Shown: positions 22,672-32,479 of the stretch, piece after piece
Position numbering within the stretch: position 1 is the first letter of the stretch
Layout of the letters: each line of letters opens with the position of its first letter
Source: Hypericum androsaemum
Lineage: Eukaryota > Streptophyta > Magnoliopsida > Malpighiales > Hypericaceae
Direction: 5' to 3'
Length of the DNA stretch: 64,000 nt
NCBI GenBank assembly: GCA_963995505.1
Contig: OZ023181.1
Coordinates: 5,679,487-5,743,486, forward strand
Program-made: the position numbers and the translations under genes
The notes under the pieces: generated by a model
Told to the model about the DNA's origin: nothing
The model's input: the letters and a program-made list of their open reading frames with translations, nothing else
The model's database searches: none

Positions 22672-23922
22672 TCCTCGGCATCAAAAATGCTCCGCTCATC
22701 ACACAAGAAAATATAGTCATACGGCACAACGACGTCTAGATGTAGAAAACGTTTCGCAAACCACCTTGACCAAATTCCAGGAAAAATAAAAGTCGATAAA
22801 CCTTGCATTTGTAGTTGCCCTTAGCTCAAAATACTAGAAGGACATGGGTGACTCACATGGATAGCTCTATTTGACCACACAAACTCATCCCACTCGGTTG
22901 TCCAACCATCATAGTGAAACAGCATAATTGTGAAGTTCTCCGAGAACTGAAAGACACAAGAACCAGATAAAGAAAATCGCATCGCATTCTAACTCGCTAA
23001 GCACGAAAATGCATATATGAGCATGCGCGCTAAGCACAAAGACGTGCAATATGAAACACAAAATGCACAGAAAAATATACGAGTGTAGATGCACAGATGG
23101 AAGATAGCCTTTTTAATGCAGCGTCAATATTGTTTCTCTGCTCATAACCGACAGTGAAGGTTACAACATACTTTTGTTTCATTCATCAATCGAAGGTCCA
23201 GATTTCAGATGTAAAATACATGCATATCTAGTTTCGTCTCAAAATATGTTCATATCGGTCCTAGTGAATACTTTCCATTGACATCACATTCCTATACTCT
23301 GCATTAGTTTATGCAGCATCTCTTTAGCAGTCAAATGTACTATCGAAAATATGTTCATATCGGTCCTAGTGAATACTTTCCATTGACATCACATTCCTAT
23401 ACTCTGCATTAGTTTATGCAGCATCTCTTTAGCAGTCAAATGTACTATCGAAAATATGTTCATATCGGTCCTAGTGAATACTTTCCATTGACATCACATT
23501 CCTATACTCTGCATTAGTTTATGCAGCATCTCTTTAGCAGTCAAATGTACTATCGAAAATATGTTCATATTGGTCCTAGTGAATACTTTCCATTGACATC
23601 ACATTCCTATACCTTTTTATTGGAGATAATCACATCCACAAAAGGATTCCTAATCAAGTGAACTTGCTTCCCCGTTGATATATTATCGAAAATTTAAAGT
23701 TCCTTGCCCGATTATCAAGCAATTCTCTCATTCCCAGTCTAGACTATGAAGGTACAGATAACAAGACTTTACCTTTGTGTAGCGAGGACGCAAGGTGCCA
23801 GCACCTTTGTTAGCCTTTAGCAAAGACCAGACATGTAACAGCCCATGGGGCGTAAAACCAGCGTACTTGTCCTCAATGTACGCGATATCTATGGGTAGGA
23901 ACAAACTAGAGGGAAGATTCAT
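22672..23922 (-). pseudogene. Decayed DUF707-family gene (lysine-ketoglutarate reductase trans-splicing related)
   Basis: Exon-like pieces lie in family order on the minus strand. 23922-23742: acceptor TTTTTCAG, then NLPSSLFLPIDIAYIEDKY ending in donor AAG/GTAAAG. 23170-23109: YVVTFTVGYEQRNNIDAAL. 22946-22857: acceptor CTTTCAG, FSENFTIMLFHYDG, then WDEFVWSNRAIH and donor GTGAGT. 22764-22672: WFAKRFLHLDVVVPYDYIFL, then donor GTAAGT. These match conserved blocks of plant DUF707 proteins, which are type II membrane, glycosyltransferase-like proteins of uncertain role. The exon before YVVTF is missing, the donor after DAAL reads GC in the wrong phase, the W-D-E-D block has lost residues, and the C-terminal half is absent. 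Hence pseudogene. Confidence 0.75.
23241..23613. repeat. 105-bp tandem repeat, about 3.5 copies
   Basis: Unit starts AAAATATGTTCATATCGGTC at 23241, 23346, 23451 and 23556; the last copy stops after about 58 bp. Copies are nearly identical over the whole unit, so the expansion is recent. It sits inside the DUF707 relic, between the 23742 exon and the 23170 exon, where the missing exon would be expected. Confidence 0.97.
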
Positions 23923-25340
23923 CTGAAAAAGTTTAAGAAAGGTGAAGTAAATTCGTTAAGCGAATCGAATTGCGGTGGGATCAATAGCATTTTCCAGCTA
24001 AGCACTCACATTAAGACCGCTTTAACAACAATGTAAACATACCATAGTTAAAACAGAGAGTTGGAAAGGAAATTCCCATAAAGAAACCGAAAAAAAGTTC
24101 CAACCAGAGTTGTCATGACCAACCTCACTGTCTCGTTGGATCTTCTAATGTTGGTACAATAAAAGAGAAGACAACATCACATAACAAATGATTCCCTTTT
24201 CTTAATCAATCCGGAAAGGAGCTAAACACAAACCTTCGAATTAGATTCTTTTTCATGGTCAATGCCTTCTGATCATCCAAAACTTCCCAAGCTGAAATCC
24301 AGGGAGCAAAAGCTGCTGCGAACACTAATCAAAACGCGGAAATTCACACCAACTTCGAAACGGAACAGTTGTCTTTGTAGATTCGATCCAGTCCCGATAA
24401 CTGCATCAACAGAAATTATGAGCAACCCAACTCAGAACCAAGATAACCTGAATTTTCTAGAGCAATACAAGAACCATGAGAGTTGGGCTTCAATTCAATA
24501 GAACTACTCCAAATAAGGGCAGCTAGGGAGAAGCATCAAACCCTGTAAAGAGTTGTTGAACCCCTTGAGACTAATAATAAGACTTGCACTAATCCCAGAT
24601 AGTGTACAGAGACAAACAACTAACTAGAAATATCCAAACTTTACCTTTTAATAACAGTCCAATTTCCAGATGTCCTAAAAGAGCATGCCTCTAAACGGTC
24701 CAAAGCAAACAAGACGATAAAAAAACTGAACTTTCGACCAATTCTATACTCCAAATCCAGTTCGTAAAGTTGAATCAAAAAGTGAAAAAAAAAATTTCCC
24801 CGTCTGGCCATCTCAAAAATCGATCTCTGTCTCTCCTTTTACAAAAAAAAAAATCAATTTATCTCTCCCTTTTATCTAGGGAAGAAAAAAAGTCAATTCC
24901 TTAGTATCTTAGGTCATAATTGTATTTTTTCCCTTTTTTTAAGGCACCTCTTCCCAAGGTAGTTACTTTTTTTATTTATTAATATATGGGTAAAAAAAGT
25001 TATGGTTGAACCGTCAATTCAACCGATCGGATCAGATCGGGTGAAATGCGTCGCTCTCTTGTTCTTTTTAAAATCCTTTATGTGCATTAATGTAATACCA
25101 ATTTATGATATATGTAGAAAATGAAACAAAAAAGGAAGGATGATAGGAAAAACACAAAAATGTAAGACACTCAAATAGGAAGCTGCCTCCAATCATGCTC
25201 TGTATTGCTCTAGGAGTGCTGCCTCCTTCTGCCAAAATTGGAATCTAATGTACAAAAATGTAATAACAAGCAAAAGATATTGAACTCTAACTAGATAACT
25301 ACCGTAGATTCAAATCTAACCTTATATAGGAAAACAAAAA
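23923..25340. other. Upstream region of the DUF707 relic and intergenic DNA
   Basis: Contains short exon-like stretches on the minus strand near 24250-24450 (for example ATGAAAAAGAATCTAATTCG near 24260) that may be leader of the DUF707 gene, but I cannot confirm this. The rest is AT-rich with poly-A/T tracts at about 24785-24950. Confidence 0.35.
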
Positions 25341-25710
25341 GGACAAATTACTATAATATTCTTTGTATTTGACTAAATCGACGATTTAGTTCCTATTGTT
25401 TCAAAAAATATTCTCACATCCCTTTGAATTTGATGATTGAAGATTCCGATGGTTGGGTGATTTGTTCCGTTAACTTTTCAATGGGTAGGAAGAGTTTTTC
25501 GATGGAGGGAGGGAGGACCGACAAGAGGTAGGAGATGGCCAATTTTTTTTTCAATGAACGGATAAAATGGTCATTAAAAATTATGTTGACTCATTAGGGA
25601 CCTGAGAGGTGCATTATTTCGAACTAGAAAGATCTATAATAGTTATTGAAAACAATAAAAACTAAAAGAAAGATTTGTTCAAACACTAAAAACCTTAGGA
25701 TAATTATTCC
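25341..25710. mobile_element. Probable degraded MITE of the GGGATAATTAT family
   Basis: The left end GGACAAATTACTATAATATT and the right end, on the other strand, GGAATAATTATCCTAAGGTT continue into partly complementary sequence, and the right end matches the Pack-MULE at 20291-21346. No convincing target duplication. A related single end occurs at about 26322-26400. Confidence 0.5.
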
Positions 25711-26591
25711 AAAAAAATGTCTTTAAATGGAGTTTGCTATGGTTCCAAGGAACGTTCTGGTTCCTTCACGGCTTCATCTTCGTGTAGTGCTCCACTCGTA
25801 AACCTCCCGTGCCAAACAACGCCTTAAATGGAAAACTAACCGGTAATTGACCCTTTCCCAGGTTTGACCGATAATCGACCCTTTCCCAGGTATAAATGCT
25901 CCTCGGCCATCGCTTTCGGGTCAGGTCGGGGCATGTATTCCTCTCTGGGTCAAAATCGGGTCGTTTCTAGTCAAGAAAGCGGTGGAGGTTTAGTGAAAAA
26001 GATGAGAGAGAAAGGGATGGACGACAGCGCGAAGGTGTGACAGAGGAAACGCCAGGTGGAGAGGGCGAGTCGGAGTCGAAGCATCCTTCCGAGTTGGAAG
26101 CTCGCGAGGCCGCCAGTTAGTGGCTTACTTGCCTAGCTTCATGTTGTTGTAGTTGTTTTTAAGTGATTTGCTTCTTTGGGGATGGATGTTAGGTCCCCCA
26201 GAGAATTCGGGTCCGGGGACCAAGGGAGAAGCCGGGGTTAAGGTTAGTGGTAGTGTGTCTTATTTTGTTTCCGCTATAAGTGCTTTCCTATTTGAGGTTT
26301 TTTAGGTTTTTTTGTTTGGGCAATGGTATATCTCTTCTTTGACTAAATCGACGATTAAGTCCCTCTTATTTTTAAAAAATATTCTCACATCCGTTGTCTT
26401 TAATTTTATTATACTTTAGGGTCTTTGGCATCACAATATCTGATCAACTGAGCCGATTAATCGATATTTGTACTGGATAAATTTTTTGAAAGGTTACAAG
26501 TTCTAAAAAAAAGAGAGTTGAATTCAAGTTATAATTAAACTAAAAGAATGTACTCCTAATTGATTTAAGCGTTTGTTGACTTAAAAATCAT
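25711..26591. other. GC-richer intergenic stretch, possible orphan exon
   Basis: Between about 25800 and 26260 the sequence is clearly less AT-rich and has a short repeat of ACCCTTTCCCAGGT (about 25850 and 25880). It looks like promoter or 5' exon sequence, but no protein could be recognised. Confidence 0.35.
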
Positions 26592-27211
26592 TATTTTAAA
26601 GGAATAAGGATCAAATAGAACTCTATACTTGTAGAGAAAAAGGTCAATTAACACTTTGTACTCTAAATTTGGTCATTTAACACCTACAACTTGTACAACT
26701 AGAGCAATTAACACCTTCCAACCCATTTTCTAGTCAATAATGACACATCATTAGTGTAGATGGCATCCATGTCATCTTATTTATACCACATCAGAATCAA
26801 CTATATATCAAATAATTTAAAATAATAATTAGAACAAAGAAAAGAGCCGAATACAAAGTCCAGGAAACACGGTTGCATTGCAAAACAGATCCTAGAGCAC
26901 CCAAAACATCATAAGCTAAGGGACCCAAAACCCCACCCAGAAATACACCAAAAACACCTGGGAAAAATACAGAAAGACACATTAGCTACACCTGGAAAAT
27001 ACAAACCAAACCAAAACCAAAACACAGCAGCCAGTCGAATCCCAGGAGGTGAAGAACCAAGCAGCAGGAGGACAGTATAGGCCAAAACTACCTTCCCTCC
27101 TCCCTTCTCTATCGGAAATTACTTGAACAATTCAATTCTATCCACGTCAATCGACTTGGACACAAAGTAAGGATAATCCCGACGGAGATGAGAAATAATG
27201 AGCAAAAAAAT

Positions 27212-27494
27212 TGTTAGGAATTCAGCAACTAGGGAACAAAACGCGCAAAGAACACGGACGCAAGAGTTTACGTGGTTCGGCCTAATGCCTACATCCACGG
27301 AGAGAAAGGAAAACTTTTATTGATGAGTTTCCGAACCACAAAGCTATACAAAACCTTAGGGTAACATGCTTTTATATAGAGGCAAACTCTTGTTGTACAA
27401 GTAACCTATCTAGGTCTAATTAGGAGTCCAAAACCTAGTCAGAATAGGAATAGGAATAGGAAATAAGTCTTTCCTATTTCTCGCCATCCCAACA
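27212..27494 (-). repeat. 3' LTR of gag-only element copy B
   Basis: Near-identical partner of 28888-29170, preceded on the coding strand by the polypurine tract. Confidence 0.9.
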
Positions 27495-27696
27495 ATCTCC
27501 ACCTTGGCGAGAAATCATCTCGTGGAAGAACCATGAAGCTTCACCCGAACTTCAACAAACTTCACCTTGACAAAACACCGCCCCATGAAGAACCATGAGA
27601 TCTTGCAAAACCAATCCGACTCCACCGACTCCATCTCGGACCATAGATAACTGCATCAATAAGACCATCTCAACTTTCTCTTCACCTTTTGTTCAA

Positions 27697-28860
27697 TCAC
27701 TTGGAGCCAGCCCCCAAGCTCGAGCTTCTGAGCTTGCTTGGCCTATTCTCTCCAACCTCCATTGAACTCCAACTAGCAAGTCCACCTGCTGAAGCAAACT
27801 TGTGACCAATAGATGCGCTCTCTATTTTCCGGTCAACCCCATGCTCCGCAACCTCGAACTGCTTCTCCGCTGGACCTTCTTGCCTCATACCAATGCTACA
27901 TGCCATAGCATACAAAGGGCAACCTTTTATTCTACTAAGTAGAACCCTCGACATGCCTCGAACTCTACTGTTCGGCCTTGAGTGAGATACCCGATTCGCC
28001 CGTGGTATCACCAATGGCTTCGCATGCCCAATGCAAAACCTATCCAACACCTTTGACGTGCATGTCCCTTTAGACAACCATAGCAGGGCACAGCTAACAA
28101 TGCTTCTCCGAGACAACCATGGCTCTTTGCCAACCATGCCTCCACGAAACAAACATAGCTTGCTATCCATGTCTCCGCGAATCCCAACTACACTCAAACC
28201 ATCCATGTCAAGCCTTTGCTCCCTCATACGAACCAACCTCATATGACCTGAGCTTTTTCCCACTTCATCAGACCCATTGATGTGACTCCACCTACAATAA
28301 TGTTCCCCACTAACCTGTAGGTATTTTCTTTTACCCTTCATCCCTACCATCGCATCCTTCTCCACCTTCATTAGCATACCTTTATAACTATCACTGTTAT
28401 AATCCAAGGTCCCTAATGAAAAGAGATTACCAGGATGCATTGGACTTGATAAGACAGAAAGCCAGTCACCATCCGACCCGTCTGAATATGTGGCCATGGC
28501 TGTGGATGCTGATCCCTCCTCGTTGTCTTGATTCCCAGTTCGTCCTGGATAGTCCCCTTCATGTGCCCTTCTCCGCACTTGAAGCCACTTCCATTGAACT
28601 TCTTTGACTCCGACCTGGATCCTCTTCCACAACCCAGCTGGTGGCTCCTCATCATCCGCCAAGCACAAGCGAATATTCGCTACCGCCTTGGCCTCCAACT
28701 CTTCCCACTCTTGCTCCTCCATCTTCTCGGACTTCTTCTCCGAGAGCGCGATAACCATCCCTTGTTGCACGAGGAGATCCCTGACACGCCTTTGCCATAA
28801 CCCGAAATTCAATAAACCATCGAACTTCACAAGAGCAAATTTCGCGCCGTGATTCGACAT
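27697..28860 (-). pseudogene. Copia-type gag, long open frame but knuckle frameshifted
   Basis: The ATG-led frame of 387 codons begins MSNHGAKFALVKFDGLLNFG and continues LWQRRVRDLLVQQGMV, the typical start of Copia gag. The middle of gag is internally deleted (after LCLADDE). The zinc knuckle appears in another frame (28413-28655) as FKCGEGHMKG. Compared with copy A it has lost one lysine codon and, one base later, its reading frame, so the last cysteine is gone. Downstream the frame follows copy A again (PGRTGNQDNEEG, DGSDGDW). There is no protease or pol. Whether the long frame is still made as a protein is unknown. Confidence 0.8.
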
Positions 28861-28887
28861 CCTCCAACCTTAGCTCTTGATACCACT

Positions 28888-29170
28888 TGTTAGGAATTCA
28901 GCAACTAGGGAACAAAACGCGCAAAGAACACGGACGCAAGAGTTTACGTGGTTCGGCCTAATGCCTACATCCACGGAGAGAAAGGAGAACTTTTATTGAT
29001 GAGTTTTCGAACCACAAAGCTATACAAAACCTTAGGGTAACATGCCTTTATATAGAGGCAAACCCTTGTTGTACAAGTAACCTATCTAGGTCTAATTAGG
29101 AGTCCAAAACCTAGTCAGAATAGGAATAGGAATAGGAAATAAGTCTTTCCTATTTCTCGCCATCCCAATA
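28888..29170 (-). repeat. 5' LTR of gag-only element copy B
   Basis: Near-identical partner of 27212-27494. The primer-binding site (about 28873-28887) lies just downstream on the minus strand. Confidence 0.9.
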
Positions 29171-29584
29171 ATCCAATCCGACTCCACCGACTCCATCTCG
29201 GACCATAGATAACTGCATCAATAAGACCATCTCAATATAGGCCAAAACTTTAGCCATCCTAATCGACTTGGACACAAATCAAGGTTACCCACCAAAGGAG
29301 CAGGATAAACAAAACAAGATTCTCTCTATCAAGAGTGGAAGCCGTCGGCAACGGTTGATGAAGAATAGAAGCATTTTTTTTTGTATTTGAATATTACATT
29401 TATTATATTTATTTAATAATTAATTAATTCAAGTTGATATGGCATAAATAAGATGACATGGATGCCACCTATACTAATGGTGTGTAAATAGAGGGTGCTA
29501 ATTGATCCAATTTAAAGTATAAGATGTTAATTGATCTTTCTCTACAAGTATAAATTTCTATTTGATCTTTATTCCTATTTTAAA

Positions 29585-30153
29585 AACCGGAACGCGATCG
29601 GCAGGTAGTCAACGATATTTAATTGATTAGACCGATCTAAAATTTATCTTTTTCAAAAAATATATTTTTTGAATTTTGTTACATTAAAAATGGTAAAATT
29701 TATAATAAAATTAGAAGATATTTACAATTATTTTTCATTTTAACACTAAACCTAATTATTTAATAAGACATTTTTATAATAAAAATTTTGGACCAAACAA
29801 TGGTCCAACAGATCAAACTAAAAAAAATGAAAAAAATCCAGTTTACTTCCCCGTCCATTTTTCAAAAACGTCGTACCCTAAAGGTTGTAATAGAAGTAGC
29901 TTAGATGGCTATTGTATGACCAATGGATAAAATTTACTCTCATGCTAAATTATAGGTAGGTGAATTTTCTAGAGGGTCAACAATTTTAACTTTAGATGTG
30001 GTACTCATACTCCAATATACATCATAAAGGTGCAAACAAATCCTATAGATAAGAAGAACAAACCCTCTAAGCAAGAACAGTATTAGTTTGTTTAAATTAC
30101 TACACCTCATATTTGTTTTGCTACTTCCATGTCTATGGTTTGTCGCCGACATT
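29585..30153. other. 3' flank of the remorin gene and intergenic DNA
   Basis: AT-rich; nothing recognised between the MULE target duplication and the remorin stop codon at 30154-30156. Confidence 0.5.
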
Positions 30154-31788
30154 TCAGAAGCTGGTAAAGCAACTAAACTGTTTCTTTGGTTTGTAGCCTG
30201 TTGTTTGGTACGTGGCTGCAGTTTCCTCCACGTTGACTATTTCCTCCCCTCTCTTTGCCTCAATCATTACCCTCTTCTCTTCTGCTGCCTTGCGAATTGC
30301 TGCCAATTTGTTATTTATTTTCTCTGCCTCGTGAGCCTTTTTTCTCTCAATTTTCTCCTGTCACATGAAGCTTGATCATCAACATTTTTTTTCTTTAATC
30401 CATAACCCTAACAGTTAGAATCTGTCTCAAATTCCAACTATACTAGAATTCAGGTACGAGATTCAGGCCGGAGGCTATGATTCATCTATCATTCATTCAT
30501 TGTATCTCTATATTACAGTGATATTGTCTCGGCCATATAGATGTAGGTCTTTCGACCGAACGTGTGTCTTCTATACCTCATCACTTCATGGAAGTTCAAA
30601 CGTTCATGTTTTACTTCCGATGCCCTAACACTGACTAAAAACGTAAATCTGAGATTTGAGTTTGATACTGTCAATAGGTGTTATGGAGACAACATCTAAA
30701 ATCAGAAAAATATTTTGTAATGTAAGTTGGGCTACCTCAAGCTTCTTTAGTTGTGCCTCAATGGATGCCTTCTTGGTTGTCTCCCATGATCCAACAGCAG
30801 AAAACTTTTTGTGAGCCCTACATTGACAGCTCATTTTATTTAGTAGTTGCTCTTATGAAGTATTCATAGGTTAGGTATATTAAAGCAATCCCTAAAAAAA
30901 AGGTATATTAAAGCATGAAGGCTATGGTTAATGCTTGGAAATAAAGAATCTTACTTATTGTCTACTTTAGCCTTCTCATTTTCCTCCCATGCCTTGACTA
31001 ATGCAAGTTTCTTTTCCATTTCGACCTTTGCAAGTACGGCATCTGAAAGAGTAACCATCTTTTTAAACAACATAATACTACAAAAAAAGTTCATGATCTT
31101 AGTTTCCATTGCAAAAGTTGTTTTCTATCCCAGTTAAAGCAATTTTTGTCATTTGGTTTTCTGGTGTTTGTTTGAACCTGAAAATATTTTTTCCACATAC
31201 CTCTATTAGGAGAGACTTGTCCGGTTTTCTCCACAACAGGATCTGCACAACAACTTCTAAAATTTAATGATACATGTACATCCAAAGGATGTGTATGAAT
31301 TGCAATATGGATGAGCTTTGTGACGGTGAATACATGCATGGATAACCTAATTTATTTTCCATAAGCTAACCAGCTCATGGTTTTACGTATTAACAAGCCA
31401 ACCACTCAACACTTCTTATAAATTTAAGAAATTCTTAAAACAAAATTCATCGAGTTGATTCACACCATTTTAGTTGTCCACTCTTTTCCTACGAAATCGG
31501 ATGGTGTAAAGAAAATATCACACAACCAAACCACAATGTAAAAAATCTCATATTCAATCTAAAACAAGCAGAAATTTTTGCAACTTCGATTACTTAATCA
31601 TTTCACATCATGAAAAGAGCAGAAAATAGAAAGAGTAACTTACTTCCTGAAGTTGGAACCGGGATATTCCCTTGACCAGTAACATGATGAACATTTTTTG
31701 CTCCTTGTCTATCCATTATAGGCGTTGTTATTGGTGAAGTCAAGGAGGCAACCTCAAGTTCAGGCTTGATGGGTTCCTCCTCCAAGCC
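30154..31788 (-). CDS. Remorin, five coding exons recognised
   Basis: Exons on the minus strand: 31788-31644, 31242-31201, 31042-30955, 30817-30736 and 30357-30154. All have GT-AG borders and matching phases, giving 186 residues. Exon 3 encodes DAVLAKVEMEKKLALVKAWE, exon 4 HKKFSAVGSWETTKKASIEA, and exon 5 EEKRVMIEAKRGEE then TTGYKPKKQFSCF. This is the Remorin_C coiled-coil domain with the membrane-anchoring tail containing one cysteine (possible S-acylation site). Remorins sit on the cytosolic face of plasma-membrane nanodomains and act in signalling and defence. The N-terminal exon is acidic and proline-rich, as usual. It has no in-frame ATG before LEEEPIKPELE; an in-frame TAG lies inside the preceding acceptor region, so an upstream exon must supply the start (see 32397-32470). 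No disabling change is seen in the listed exons. Confidence 0.85.
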
Positions 31789-32396
31789 CTAGACGATCTC
31801 TTTTAGTTTGGACGGAGAGACCAACAAACAAGACATAAAGACAACATCCAACAACATTAGATTATGAACACCAAGTGAGCGGTGGCTTAACGTTTAAAAA
31901 GACGAGATGATATTGTAACGAATTTACATTAAAAAATAATAATGAATTATAGACAAAACCCTCCAATGTTTAATTCCAATTGGCATGCAAGAAAATGAAA
32001 CAGTTTACAATATGTCTTGGCCTTAATTCCAATTTTAATATGACAAAATCGTTATTTCTTGGCCTTAAACATGTCTAGGCATTGACAATCGAATTTATTT
32101 TATCCAATTAACAAGCTATACCCAGATGGATTAAATTCTTTTTTTTTCTCTCAAGGCACTTCTCCTCCTGATCGAATGGTAATCAATCACAACAAAATGG
32201 TCATTAGGACAAATGAACAAGTTCTTCAATGAATCAAAAACTTAGGTTGTCCCTTCTAAGGTTTACAAACTTTTATCTGCAATGGCCCTTTTGTGATTAG
32301 ACAATTTAATAATATTTCTTGAAATCAATATATCATTGTATTAAAGATGTTAAACATAACTTATAAAAGGGGGATAGATGAATTCTGAGTTCTTAC

Positions 32397-32470
32397 CTCA
32401 AGAAGGATTCGACCAAGGTTTTTGTTGCAGACCCTTTCCTGGGAGGCAAAATCGTGGTTAAATGGAAGGA
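32397..32470 (-). other. Candidate first coding exon of the remorin gene, cut by a MULE
   Basis: A donor CTTGAG/GTAAGA lies at 32397/32396, and the exon reads in frame into the acceptor at 31788 (phase 0). Upstream the frame runs straight into the target-site duplication of the MULE 32480-33938. With the MULE in place an in-frame TAA lies within the MULE end. On the far side of the MULE (about 33950) there is an ATG that would be in frame if the element were absent. This is inference from splice signals only. Confidence 0.4.
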
Positions 32471-32479
32471 TTGATTTTA

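Larger units (their letters stand above)
27212..29170 (-). mobile_element. Gag-only LTR retrotransposon (TR-GAG type, Copia-like), copy B
   Basis: Two LTRs of 283 bp each (27212-27494, 28888-29170) are nearly identical, starting TGTTAGGAATTCAGC and ending CCCAACA / CCCAATA. Beside the right LTR the minus strand reads TGGTATCAAGAGC, an initiator-tRNA-Met primer site with one extra base. Beside the left LTR it reads AAGGTGGAGATTGTTGGG, a classic Copia polypurine tract/LTR start. Only gag lies inside. No 5-bp target duplication is found. Instead, bases 29171-29235 beyond the right LTR repeat internal sequence found at about 27606-27672, as expected if a longer tandem (LTR-internal-LTR-internal) had been trimmed. 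The close LTR match suggests a younger insertion than copy A. Confidence 0.88.
26601..29575. mobile_element. MULE with ~200-bp TIRs, host of a nested gag-only retrotransposon
   Basis: The left end GGAATAAGGATCAAATAGAA (26601) and the right end, on the other strand, GGAATAAAGATCAAATAGAA (29575) start imperfect inverted repeats of about 200 bp. Both contain ATACTTGTAGAGAAA and GGCATCCATGTCATCTTATT. A perfect 9-bp target duplication TATTTTAAA lies at 26592-26600 and 29576-29584. No MULE transposase is present. The interior is mostly a gag-only Copia-like element (27212-29170). Non-retroviral interior remains at about 26840-27211 and 29236-29375, and these two share AGGCCAAAACT and ATCGACTTGGACACAAA blocks. 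Confidence 0.9.

Noticed and set aside
23241..23613. Regularly repeated units considered as a CRISPR-like array
   Set aside because: Units are contiguous 105-bp copies without unique spacers, in a plant genome; a plain tandem repeat.
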